Source of the DNA: JASEGV01 sp947085405
Lineage (GTDB): Bacteria; Bacteroidota; Ignavibacteria; UBA10030; BY39
Assembly (NCBI GenBank): GCA_947085405.1
Contig: CAMTWO010000017.1
Coordinates: forward strand, 11,316 to 75,315
DNA length: 64,000 bases
Reading direction: 5' to 3'
A model generated the notes under the pieces. It had not been told where the DNA came from, did not search any database, and saw only the letters and a program-made list of their open reading frames with translations. Position numbers and translations under genes: made by a program. Of this stretch, positions 8,213 to 16,658 are shown piece after piece (within the stretch, counting starts at the first letter, position 1; every line of letters begins with the position of its first letter).

Positions 8213-9473
8213 AACAGGGTTGAGTTTTCTTTTTGTAGCTTCTGTTATAGTTATTTGGTTTATGATTGCTTATCAGTTTTTACTAACTGTATTTGGCTTT
8301 AAAAACTATGTTAAGTCGTTAAAAGAAAAAGAAAAATTTGACAGTGCTGATTATCAATTTCCCACTTGCTCAATACTTATCCCCGCACATAACGAAGAAA
8401 AAGTTATCGGTAAAACTTTAGAGGCGATGTTGCGATTAAATTATCCTAAGGATAAGTTAAAAATAGTTGTAATCAATGATGGCTCTACTGATAGGACAGG
8501 TGAAATTACGCAACACTATGCTAATCAGGATAGTCGTATTATATTTTATAATGTAGCGAAGGGAGAAGGAGGGAAAGGTAAATCGAGAGCTTTGAATATT
8601 GGCGTAAAACAAACTGACTCTGAGGTCATTGCAATCTATGATGCCGACAACACTCCCGAAGAAAACGCTCTTCGGTATCTGGTTGTGCAACTGTTAACCC
8701 ACAAAGAATTGGGTGCAGCGATTGGGAAATTCCGAACGGTAAATAAAAACCGGAATCTCCTGACAAAGTTCATTAACATTGAAACTTTAAGTTTCCAATC
8801 TATGCTTCAAGCCGGAAGATGGGAAATGCACGGGATTGCTACACTTCCCGGTACCAATTTCGTGATTTGGTCATGGTTAATTGACCGACTCGATGGTTGG
8901 GATGAAGATGCTTTAGCCGAGGATTCGGAATTGAGTATTAGAATTTATAAGGAAGGTTATAAGATTAAGTATGTTCCATACTCCATAACTTATGAACAGG
9001 AGCCGGAAAAATGGAACGTTTGGTTACGTCAGCGCATTCGTTGGGTGAGAGGCAATAATTATGTGGTAGCAAAATTTTTTAAACAGATTCCATATTTTAA
9101 AAATAAACGACTTGCATTCGATATGCTTTATACTCTTTCGTTGTATTATCTATTTTTCATAGCGATACTGATTTCTGATTTGATATTTTTGATGGGGATT
9201 TTTAACATTGCTAGTATATCAGTGCCAGGCCCGTACACGACCATTTGGATAACTGCATTCGTTTTATTTATTTTTGAAATAATGTTTGCAATTTCTTTCG
9301 ACTCTGAAGATAGTCCAAAAAAACTCTGGATAATTCTTCTAATGTATTTTACGTATTGTCAACTATGGATTTTTATAGTAATAAAAGCGGTTTATTTAGA
9401 GTATATCAAAAAAGAAAAACGAGCGTGGGATAAGACGATTAGATTCGAAACCGAACAAACGGAGCTGTCTTGA
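8199..9473 (+). CDS. Processive family 2 glycosyltransferase (PgaC/BcsA-like)
   Basis: This is a 424-residue protein. One membrane helix (about 8-33) precedes a GT-A domain with the processive motif set: NDGS (D94), DAD (D148, D150), LPGTNF (216-221), ED (241-242) and QRIRW (278-282). Three membrane helices follow (about 308-332, 343-365, 380-400). Such enzymes polymerise beta-linked sugars at the inner membrane while moving the chain outward. The neighbouring deacetylase suggests an N-acetylated polymer such as beta-GlcNAc, but the sugar is inferred. Its start lies inside the preceding gene and its TGA overlaps the next ATG by one base, so the three genes are translationally coupled. Confidence 0.85.
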   Translation: MAGVETGLSFLFVASVIVIWFMIAYQFLLTVFGFKNYVKSLKEKEKFDSADYQFPTCSILIPAHNEEKVIGKTLEAMLRLNYPKDKLKIVVINDGSTDRTGEITQHYANQDSRIIFYNVAKGEGGKGKSRALNIGVKQTDSEVIAIYDADNTPEENALRYLVVQLLTHKELGAAIGKFRTVNKNRNLLTKFINIETLSFQSMLQAGRWEMHGIATLPGTNFVIWSWLIDRLDGWDEDALAEDSELSIRIYKEGYKIKYVPYSITYEQEPEKWNVWLRQRIRWVRGNNYVVAKFFKQIPYFKNKRLAFDMLYTLSLYYLFFIAILISDLIFLMGIFNIASISVPGPYTTIWITAFVLFIFEIMFAISFDSEDSPKKLWIILLMYFTYCQLWIFIVIKAVYLEYIKKEKRAWDKTIRFETEQTELS

Positions 9474-10846
9474 TGAAACTAAGATTTTTTATAGGTGTAT
9501 TATTAATTTTCCAGTCCTCAACTCTTTATACTCAATTTTCAGGATATACATCGGTTGGTTATGGTTATCATAATAATCCCCTATACAATTACCAAAAAAT
9601 CGGAGATCAGTTAAAACAAACTTACACCGATTTGAATTTTACAAAAGATTATGAATCGTCACAACTTGGCTTAAAGTACATCAGCGGGTTAATGTTATTT
9701 AATCGGTTCGAAGCAAGGAATTATTACGAACATAGATTTTTAGGAAACTATAAAATCATATATTCTAACAAAAGCAATGAAGTTGAAAATCAAGAAGCTT
9801 CAGTTGAATCAGTCCCTGTACAGATAGAAGCGAATGAACTTGAAGAAACTGAACAAGATGATGAAAGCTCGATGAATGAAGAAGATACAGATGTGAGCGA
9901 GAGTGAAAGCGAGGGAATGTCGGAGGAAGAGATTTTGACCGTGGAAGATTCAACAAGCGATTTTCTTGATCTTGGGATATTAGCGAGTGCCCGACACGAT
10001 AAACAGGCGTATAAAGAGTTCGACAACTTTGGAGTTAGCTTATTATCAAGTTACAGGTCTATTATTTTTGAGAATATTTACATCAGGATGTATAATTCTT
10101 TTGGATACAGAAATTACAATAACTTGATGGAATTATCCAATATAACAGAGCAGCTACTTTTTCAAACTGGTAATAATAATCAGGAGCAAATACATTACGG
10201 AATAAATTTGTCCATTGGTTATAAATTCTACACAAAAACTGTTTATGACACAAGCCGTTTTGAGCCAATACGAACTTTTACCGAAAAAAGACCTGGTGTC
10301 GGTAAACCGGGTGCGAAATTGAAAATATTTTCTGACAAAAAAATACTTACACAACCACAAGCTACCGGAACTCTACAAATTGCAACGGGTTTCTTTTTCG
10401 AGAAGGATTGGAACAACACGGGTATCGAAACTTCAGTACTGTATCGGTACAATCCGAAATCATCGGTTCGATACCTTGCCCAATATGCCAATACTTCAAT
10501 TCTTACCGATGATATATATAACGACCATTTTTCCTACCGAGGGATTGAAGCTAAGATCCGGTTTAAACAAATTCTTCCCTTCAATATAAATATGTTATTT
10601 GATATAGCATATCAACAAAAAAGATTTGATGCACCCGCCCTTAATTTAATTGGTGAGAAAATATCAACCAATAGAAAAGACATTAGATCAACGGCAGAAA
10701 TATATCTTTCAAAATATATCGATATTTTTGACGGTTTAGGGATCGACTTATATCTAAGCAGCAGTATATTAAGAAATCAATCAAACGACCACTATAATGA
10801 TTTTTCACTCTACAGCACATCGGCTGGTTTCGGAATAGGATTATAA
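9473..10846 (+). CDS. Outer-membrane beta-barrel protein with acidic insert
   Basis: The start is taken as the ATG at 9473 (TGATG overlap with the glycosyltransferase stop); a TTG lies one codon before. The protein has a signal peptide (about 1-21), then barrel-type strands interrupted at about 105-155 by a very acidic Glu/Ser/Asp stretch. The C-terminal third (FKQILPFNINMLFDIAYQQK...APALNLIGEKISTNRKD...SSILRNQSNDHYND) parallels the barrel at 3084. It is probably the second outer-membrane component for polymer export or anchoring. It does not show the tetratricopeptide repeats of PgaA. Confidence 0.65.
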   Translation: MKLRFFIGVLLIFQSSTLYTQFSGYTSVGYGYHNNPLYNYQKIGDQLKQTYTDLNFTKDYESSQLGLKYISGLMLFNRFEARNYYEHRFLGNYKIIYSNKSNEVENQEASVESVPVQIEANELEETEQDDESSMNEEDTDVSESESEGMSEEEILTVEDSTSDFLDLGILASARHDKQAYKEFDNFGVSLLSSYRSIIFENIYIRMYNSFGYRNYNNLMELSNITEQLLFQTGNNNQEQIHYGINLSIGYKFYTKTVYDTSRFEPIRTFTEKRPGVGKPGAKLKIFSDKKILTQPQATGTLQIATGFFFEKDWNNTGIETSVLYRYNPKSSVRYLAQYANTSILTDDIYNDHFSYRGIEAKIRFKQILPFNINMLFDIAYQQKRFDAPALNLIGEKISTNRKDIRSTAEIYLSKYIDIFDGLGIDLYLSSSILRNQSNDHYNDFSLYSTSAGFGIGL

Positions 10847-10858
10847 CAGGAGATTAAC

Positions 10859-13855
10859 ATGAAATTTAAATTAACATTTATCGTTTTATTAATTAGTTCA
10901 ATTGGATATCCCGCTGAGTGGAAATGGCAAAATCCTTTACCACAGGGAAATAATCTTTGGAAAATTTCTTTTTATAACGAATGGTATGGCTATGCGGTTG
11001 GCGAACACGGCACAATTATGTTCACATCCAACAAAGGAGCAACATGGGAAATTCAATACGAAGGTATTACAGATAATTTCCGCGACATTTGTGTAAAAGA
11101 TTCTGTTACAGCTTGGATTGCCGGCGATAATGGGACGATAATTTATACCACCAACAACGGAGCTACCTGGATCGACCAAACGAGTTTTCCACAAAATGGT
11201 TTAAATTCAATTTATTTTTATGATAAGCTGAATGGCTGGGCAGGCGGCGATCAAAGAACAATTTTAAAAACCACTAACGGTGGAGCTACATGGACAAAAA
11301 TCTCAACGATGAGCGTACCTCTCGGAACTAGCATCAACTCGATTTATTTTACTTCATTAAACAACGGGTGGGCGACTTGCTCGAACGGATATATACTAAA
11401 AACTATTGACGCCGGTAGTACATGGTCTTTACAATTCAATACTGCTGTAGCCGGTTTCAATCTAAAATTTTATAATACAAGTTTGGGCTTTGTTGTCGGA
11501 GACAATGGTTCGATTTATTCTACAACAAACTCAGGTGCCAACTGGACTAAAATTACATCTGGTACAACGCAAGGTTTAAATGATATTTCCTTTGCGTCCA
11601 GCACTGAATTTTTGATAGCAGGGCATAACGGTACTATTTTACGGTCAACCAATTCCGGCGCAAGCTGGTTTTCGGAATCAATTCCAACTTATGCTTCGGT
11701 TCACGGAATAACTCGTGTGAGTACAACAACATTTATAGTCGGTGAGTATGGTTTGTTAGGTTATAAAAATGGAACTTCTAACTGGGTTTACAACAATATA
11801 GGAATGAATAGAAGTATTAATTGGGTAACATTTTCGAATCATCTCCGCGGATTTGCAGTCGGACAATACGGCAAAATTGCTCGCACCTCGGATGGTGGTA
11901 GCACTTGGCTTGAGATTAACAACGGTGTTACAGGAGATTCCTTCTACGGTGCTGAACTTATTGATTCGAATTATATCTGGACGGTCGGTGATGGTGGCGT
12001 TATCTTGCATAGTTCAAACGGAGGAAATAGCTGGGTTCAACAGTCAACTGGAACATTCAATTCTTTGCTGAGTGTAAGTTTCATTAACAGAAATCAAGGT
12101 TGGGCGGTTGGAGATGTTGGTGAGTTTTTTTATACAACAAATGCTGGAAATTCGTGGATTAAAAGAGCTACAGGATGGACAAATATTTTTTTCGGTGTAA
12201 AATTTAAAGATGCTAACAACGGATGGATAGTAGGCGACGGTGGACTTGTTCTGCGTACTTCAAATGGAGGAAGTTCCTGGGTGCGGCAAACGAGTAATAC
12301 TCTTGAAACAATCTTTTATGTTGATTTCTTTGATATAAATAATGGCTATTGTGCAGGCACAAACGGATTAATTTTAAAAACTACTAACGGTGGTTCAAAT
12401 TGGGAAAAGTTGACGACTGGAACAACACGAAATATTTATATTGCAAGTGGAGTATCGAATAATTCGGTTTGGGCGATTGGCGACAGTGGTTTAGTTTTAC
12501 ACAGCACTAACGGTGGCTTAAATTGGGTAAGTGAATTTCCAAAAACGGGTTATGATTTATTCGGATTAAAAGTTATATCTGATTCTAAAGCATGGATTTG
12601 TGGTAATAACGGTACGATACTCACACGCGATACAATCGTTCCGTTTTCTTCGATAAGTGTATCCTATGATAATGGTTGGAATTTAATCTCAAATCCAGTA
12701 ACTAGGGCAATTGGAACCGATAGTGCCAAAATTCTATTTCCGAATCTTTTGAATAATTATGTGTTTGAATTTGGTGAATCCGGTTATGCCGCACAACCCA
12801 TACTCATTAATGGAAAAGGATACTGGGGAAAATTTAACGCTCCAGGGATTAGCTATATCGCAGGAACATATATTACAAGCGACACAATAGATGTGAAACA
12901 GGGATGGAATTTAATCGGCTCAATTTCGCATAATGTATTAACTTCAGCTATAATTAGCGTTCCAACACTCCTAATAAATTCATTATGGTATGGATATTCG
13001 TCAGGGTACTATGCTGCAACTTACATTGTGCCGGGCAAAGGATATTGGGTAAAGTGTAATGAAGCCGGTAAGTTGGTGATGTTCTCAAATAGTATTCAAA
13101 AAAATTCCTCAGCGATTAATTATACTTCAAATTATTTCGATGGTTTTAATTCGTTGACTATTTCCGATGCCGATGGTAACTCACAAAAGCTCTTCTTCGG
13201 TTTGAAACCGCAAACTGATTTCAATGCAGAGTTCTACGAATTACCCCCCACACCGAACTTCAGTGGACTTGATGCACGGTTCATTAACGATGGAAAGGGA
13301 TACATATTGCATACTCTTAATGCAAATTTGAAAGAAAATAACCCTGCATTCATTAAGATTGCATCTACAAAATATCCATTAACAATATCGTGGGATGTTA
13401 GAAACAATTCGAACGTTGAAAGCGAATCATTTTTATACAATTTATCAGATGGTACGAACGATAAACCTATTGAGCTTACCGGGAATGGTAAAATAACATT
13501 AACTAATAAGACAATAAGTAGTTTAATTTTAGATTTCCATAAAGGAAAGAACCTGCCCACAGAATTTTCGCTATATCAGAATTATCCCAATCCATTCAAC
13601 CCTTCAACAATTATTAAATACGATTTACCCGTCGAGTCTTATGTAACCATTAGTGTGTTCAATGCAATCGGTCAACGTGTAACAACACTCGTAGCAGAAA
13701 AAAAAGAAGCAGGGAATCATCAAATAAAATTTGACGGCTCATCCGCCACAGGTGGATTACCGAGCGGAATTTACTTCTACCGCATCGCGGCAACCGGTAT
13801 ATCCGATCCAAATAAATCATTCTTACAAGTTCGCAAGATGCTATTGATCAAATAA
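10859..13855 (+). CDS. YCF48/BNR-repeat secreted protein with T9SS sorting domain
   Basis: This is a 998-residue protein with a signal peptide (1 to about 18). About 20-595 is a long series of roughly 40-residue units, each with a GWAVG/TNGG(A/S)TW-type Asp-box motif, as in YCF48 and BNR propellers; about a dozen are visible. About 597-750 has a repeated GWNLI motif (DNGWNLISNP, KQGWNLIGSI). The last roughly 85 residues (FSLYQNYPNPFNPST...VRKMLLIK) are a type IX secretion C-terminal signal, so it should be exported and surface-anchored. It is the last gene of the exopolysaccharide operon, 12 bases after the barrel gene, and may be a surface binding or matrix protein. Confidence 0.85.
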   Translation: MKFKLTFIVLLISSIGYPAEWKWQNPLPQGNNLWKISFYNEWYGYAVGEHGTIMFTSNKGATWEIQYEGITDNFRDICVKDSVTAWIAGDNGTIIYTTNNGATWIDQTSFPQNGLNSIYFYDKLNGWAGGDQRTILKTTNGGATWTKISTMSVPLGTSINSIYFTSLNNGWATCSNGYILKTIDAGSTWSLQFNTAVAGFNLKFYNTSLGFVVGDNGSIYSTTNSGANWTKITSGTTQGLNDISFASSTEFLIAGHNGTILRSTNSGASWFSESIPTYASVHGITRVSTTTFIVGEYGLLGYKNGTSNWVYNNIGMNRSINWVTFSNHLRGFAVGQYGKIARTSDGGSTWLEINNGVTGDSFYGAELIDSNYIWTVGDGGVILHSSNGGNSWVQQSTGTFNSLLSVSFINRNQGWAVGDVGEFFYTTNAGNSWIKRATGWTNIFFGVKFKDANNGWIVGDGGLVLRTSNGGSSWVRQTSNTLETIFYVDFFDINNGYCAGTNGLILKTTNGGSNWEKLTTGTTRNIYIASGVSNNSVWAIGDSGLVLHSTNGGLNWVSEFPKTGYDLFGLKVISDSKAWICGNNGTILTRDTIVPFSSISVSYDNGWNLISNPVTRAIGTDSAKILFPNLLNNYVFEFGESGYAAQPILINGKGYWGKFNAPGISYIAGTYITSDTIDVKQGWNLIGSISHNVLTSAIISVPTLLINSLWYGYSSGYYAATYIVPGKGYWVKCNEAGKLVMFSNSIQKNSSAINYTSNYFDGFNSLTISDADGNSQKLFFGLKPQTDFNAEFYELPPTPNFSGLDARFINDGKGYILHTLNANLKENNPAFIKIASTKYPLTISWDVRNNSNVESESFLYNLSDGTNDKPIELTGNGKITLTNKTISSLILDFHKGKNLPTEFSLYQNYPNPFNPSTIIKYDLPVESYVTISVFNAIGQRVTTLVAEKKEAGNHQIKFDGSSATGGLPSGIYFYRIAATGISDPNKSFLQVRKMLLIK

Positions 13856-13872
13856 ATTGGAAGACTTTTAAT

Positions 13873-13901
13873 TTGCTTTTTGTTTTTAATCGTGCTATAT
13901 T
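13873..13901 (+). promoter_or_regulatory. nikR promoter
   Basis: TTGCTT (13873-13878) and TATATT (13896-13901) are separated by 17 bases, a good primary-sigma promoter upstream of the NikR ATG at 13926. The -10 element lies inside the NikR operator, so bound NikR would block RNA polymerase. The predicted leader is about 18 bases and has no clear Shine-Dalgarno. Confidence 0.55.
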
Positions 13902-13924
13902 TTTCAAAAAAGTAGCACGATTAA
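13886..13924. promoter_or_regulatory. NikR operator, perfect 12-base inverted repeat
   Basis: TTAATCGTGCTA (13886-13897) and TAGCACGATTAA (13913-13924) are perfect inverse complements 15 bases apart, ending one base before the NikR start codon. The core GTGCTA-N15-TAGCAC has the same arm spacing as the operator reported for Geobacter NikR (GTGTTAC-N13/14-GTAACAC). It overlaps the promoter and probably mediates nickel-dependent autorepression. Confidence 0.75.
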
Positions 13925-13925
13925 T

Positions 13926-14348
13926 ATGAAGAAAATAAATAGATTCGGAATATCAATGGAGGATTCCCTCCTCCGGCAATTCGACAAGCTTATTTCACAA
14001 AAGGGATATACAAATCGTTCGGAAGCTGTTCGCGACCTTGTGCGCGAAAAGATTATCGAAGAAAATGTCGAAGCAACAAGCGAAGAAGTGTACGGGGCTT
14101 TGGTGTTTATTTACGACCACCACAAAAGGGAATTGGAAAAAAGCCTCTCAAACCTACAGCACGATTATTTCAAAAATATTGTCTCCACCACGCACGTTCA
14201 TATCGACCACGACACTTGTCTCGAAATGATAATCGTGCGCGGGAAGGCTAAACTCCTCAAACAAATCGCTGAAAAATTATTGAGTTTCAAAGGTGTCTTA
14301 AACGGAAAACTTACACTAACATCATCAATAACAAATAAATTATCTTAA
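13926..14348 (+). CDS. nikR: Nickel-responsive regulator NikR
   Basis: This is a 140-residue protein of normal family length. Residues 1-45 form the ribbon-helix-helix DNA-binding domain (INRFGISMEDSLLRQFD, GYTNRSEAVRDLVRE). The ACT-like C-terminal domain keeps the square-planar nickel ligands: His79, His90, His92 and Cys98, matching E. coli His76/87/89 and Cys95. It represses nickel uptake when nickel is plentiful. It is co-transcribed with the outer-membrane protein 18 bases downstream and probably represses itself and that gene through the adjacent palindrome. Confidence 0.95.
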   Translation: MKKINRFGISMEDSLLRQFDKLISQKGYTNRSEAVRDLVREKIIEENVEATSEEVYGALVFIYDHHKRELEKSLSNLQHDYFKNIVSTTHVHIDHDTCLEMIIVRGKAKLLKQIAEKLLSFKGVLNGKLTLTSSITNKLS

Positions 14349-14366
14349 CAATCGAAGGAGCTTAAA

Positions 14367-15098
14367 ATGAAAAAACTATTTTTATTGGCAGCAATGTTTA
14401 CAATTATCAGTTACAATACTTATGCGTGCTTTGATACTTACTTATTCTTGCACAAATCTTCTATGGTCTATCCGCACAAATCTCTCGTCTTTGAACTTAA
14501 CGGAGAATATTCTATCAACAAGTTTAACAATCCCAACGAAGATTCGTTTCTGTCGAGTGGTAGTATGTATTACGGACTTGCCGATAGGTTTTCGACACAA
14601 ATCAGCATCGGCTCAGACGATAAATCGCGTGGAGAATACAAAATCGACTTTTTCGGAATCCGCGGCGTCTATAATGCGTATTCTTCACAATTTAAGGATC
14701 ATACCGCCGATCTTATATTAGAATATCGAGGAGGTTTTCAGAATGCTTTGGGTTATGTAGAATTTTCGGTCCCTAACATTTTTAGAACATCTGATATTAC
14801 TTATGTTCTCCATCCGACTTTTAATTATACATTACAGGAGAAAAATTTTCAAGTCGGAGGACACACCGGACTATTCTACAATTTCAGCGACAACAGTGTT
14901 ATCGGTGTTGGCGCAGAATACCTTAGTCCGCAAAGTAGCAGCTACGCGGGCAGCAGAATTACCAAAAGTGAAGTAGCAACAAGTTTCTTCTTCGGCTCAC
15001 ACATCGGAGAGAGTATATATATACAAAATGAACTTGCAAAAGGACTTGCGAATTCACGGGATTTTGGATTTGCCCTTACGGTTAAGCTGATTAGATAA
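14367..15098 (+). CDS. Outer-membrane beta-barrel protein in the nikR operon
   Basis: This is a 243-residue protein with a signal peptide (about 1-20) and barrel-type strands up to the C-terminal FGFALTVKLIR. A good AGGAG precedes the start and the gap to nikR is only 18 bases. Its position behind NikR and its operator suggests a nickel-regulated outer-membrane protein, perhaps a passive nickel or nickel-chelate channel. No family was recognised from sequence, so transport is inferred from context. Confidence 0.6.
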   Translation: MKKLFLLAAMFTIISYNTYACFDTYLFLHKSSMVYPHKSLVFELNGEYSINKFNNPNEDSFLSSGSMYYGLADRFSTQISIGSDDKSRGEYKIDFFGIRGVYNAYSSQFKDHTADLILEYRGGFQNALGYVEFSVPNIFRTSDITYVLHPTFNYTLQEKNFQVGGHTGLFYNFSDNSVIGVGAEYLSPQSSSYAGSRITKSEVATSFFFGSHIGESIYIQNELAKGLANSRDFGFALTVKLIR

Positions 15099-15112
15099 TA
15101 ATTCATAAAACA

Positions 15113-15149
15113 AAAACCCTGCTCTCAGAATAATGAGAAGCAGGGTTTT
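15113..15149 (+). terminator. Rho-independent terminator after the nikR operon
   Basis: AAAACCCTGCT (15113-15123) pairs with AGCAGGGTTTT (15139-15149), with an inner CTC/GAG extension and a short loop. The U-run is formed by the right arm. The A-run on the left makes it potentially bidirectional, also serving the minus-strand gene ending at 15471. Confidence 0.8.
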
Positions 15150-15328
15150 CATTTATATGGGATTGTTCATTAGGAAAAATTTCTAATAACCGTGATTATG
15201 GAAAAAAGCAACTAACTCATTATCTATTAATCAGTTACAATTACTGATTGTTTGGTGAATTAATCAATAAATATGTAAGCCCCCCCAAAAAAACTGTTGA
15301 AACAGTTAAAAATATCAACGTTTGGGGA

Positions 15329-15369
15329 ATTAACCCACTCCGCCTCGGCGGATTAAGTCGTGGGTTAAT
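15329..15369. repeat. Nested palindrome in an otherwise empty gap
   Basis: ATTAACCCAC (15329-15338) and GTGGGTTAAT (15360-15369) enclose TCCGCC/GGCGGA (15339-15352). The rest of 15150-15470 is AT-rich with small palindromes (AAACCGTTTTAACGGTTT near 15390) and shows no convincing gene. The TCCGCC/GGCGGA core recurs in other intergenic hairpins of the window. Confidence 0.55.
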
Positions 15370-15470
15370 GAGAAAAAAGTTAATTATCAAAACCGTTTTA
15401 ACGGTTTATCTCCACGAGGGATCAGCTTGTGTAAATTATTCATTCTCTATTGACAAATCTGGATTTATCT

Positions 15471-16640
15471 TTAGAATGCAGTTACAAACCCAAACGTGAA
15501 CGCGTTTTTCTTTCGCTCGACGTCGTAACCATATTCACACATTAGTTTCAAATTACGAGCGAGAAGGTAACTGAAATTCCCCACCACAGTGTGATAATTC
15601 AAATAATCAATGTCGGATTTGATTTTATTGTAAAGTAAAAACAAATACCACTTGCTCTTGTCGCCTTCGGGGGCATACATAAACTGAGCAAACCCGCCAC
15701 TACTTACTTTTGATGCATCAACACTTTGGAACAAAGGATTCTTATCTTTCCGATAAACAAATTGACCGGATAGTTCGAAATTTTCCATTTCAATTGTTGC
15801 GTCTGCACCGAACATTGTAATGTTATTATTGAACATTCCGAGTGTATCAGTAAGACTTTCTTTTCCGAGATATCCTAAGCCTCCGATTTGAACATTTTCA
15901 GTAATCGGTTGCGCAATTCGGAAGAAGAAATTTTTGTACGGGTCGTCGTCGAAACCGCTCTCGCTCATCGGACCAATTCCATTTCCATTCAAAACAGATA
16001 CAAATAAATCTGTTTCAGTTGGCAGAGTGTAATTCAACATCAATCCGCGGTCGTAGGTTAAATCGGCTTTCGACATTTTGGGTTTAACTTTGTATATCTC
16101 GTAATCTTCGAAAGTCGGGCGGAGTTCTCTTTTAAAAATCGGGTCGGCGACTTGATATTGCCCCCCCATAATATCGAATTCAGCCCCGCCGATATTGTTA
16201 AAGTGTATGAAAGCATCTTCTACTCCGGCAACTTCACCTCGTTCATCGAAAAGAAAATAGAAAAAGTAGGAAACATCTTTTGCAATAAGTCCGCTGGAAA
16301 GAATTTTGACTATGAATGGCCACTGGATATCGGCTTTCGGTTCGTTCTGCGGTTGATAGCGCGAAAATCCATCGATACGTAATGCAAGCGGAAGCTCCCG
16401 CATAAGTAATAAGTCTTGGTCGCCGGTCTCGCGTGTAAATCGCGGCGCTTCCTTATCTTTTAACTGGTATCCGTTCGCAGCAAATTCAAGTCCGTAAGGT
16501 TTTAACTTAGGCGCAGGTGAGTGGCATACGTTGCACGACATATCGTACTTACGTGCATAAGCCGGAATGGCTGATGATTGTTCGATAATAAAAAGCACAC
16601 AAACAAACAATGCAAATATTGGAATGATAATTTTTTTCAT
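15471..16640 (-). CDS. Outer-membrane barrel with an N-terminal CxxCH haem motif
   Basis: This is a 389-residue protein with a signal peptide (1 to about 24). A single c-type haem site, CNVCH at residues 36-40, sits almost at the mature N-terminus, followed by HSPAPKLKPYGLEFAANGY. From about 75 on, the chain has barrel-type strands and ends in a Phe-terminated strand (FTFGFVTAF). It lies 18 bases downstream of the multihaem cytochrome gene and a GGAGACGG ribosome site precedes it. The pair looks like an outer-membrane electron conduit or a porin with a built-in haem. Function is inferred from the haem motif and the barrel pattern. Confidence 0.7.
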   Translation of the reverse strand: MKKIIIPIFALFVCVLFIIEQSSAIPAYARKYDMSCNVCHSPAPKLKPYGLEFAANGYQLKDKEAPRFTRETGDQDLLLMRELPLALRIDGFSRYQPQNEPKADIQWPFIVKILSSGLIAKDVSYFFYFLFDERGEVAGVEDAFIHFNNIGGAEFDIMGGQYQVADPIFKRELRPTFEDYEIYKVKPKMSKADLTYDRGLMLNYTLPTETDLFVSVLNGNGIGPMSESGFDDDPYKNFFFRIAQPITENVQIGGLGYLGKESLTDTLGMFNNNITMFGADATIEMENFELSGQFVYRKDKNPLFQSVDASKVSSGGFAQFMYAPEGDKSKWYLFLLYNKIKSDIDYLNYHTVVGNFSYLLARNLKLMCEYGYDVERKKNAFTFGFVTAF

Positions 16641-16658
16641 GTTGACCGTCTCCTTTAT

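Noticed and set aside
4238..10846. Canonical pgaABCD or pel operon
   Set aside because: There is no tetratricopeptide PgaA, no PgaD and no PelF-type GT4; only the GT2 and the deacetylase/hydrolase idea are shared.
15248..15499. Open frame of 83 codons on the plus strand before the haem-tagged barrel gene
   Set aside because: It runs through nested palindromes and antisense into the barrel gene end. No ribosome site, no family, odd composition.
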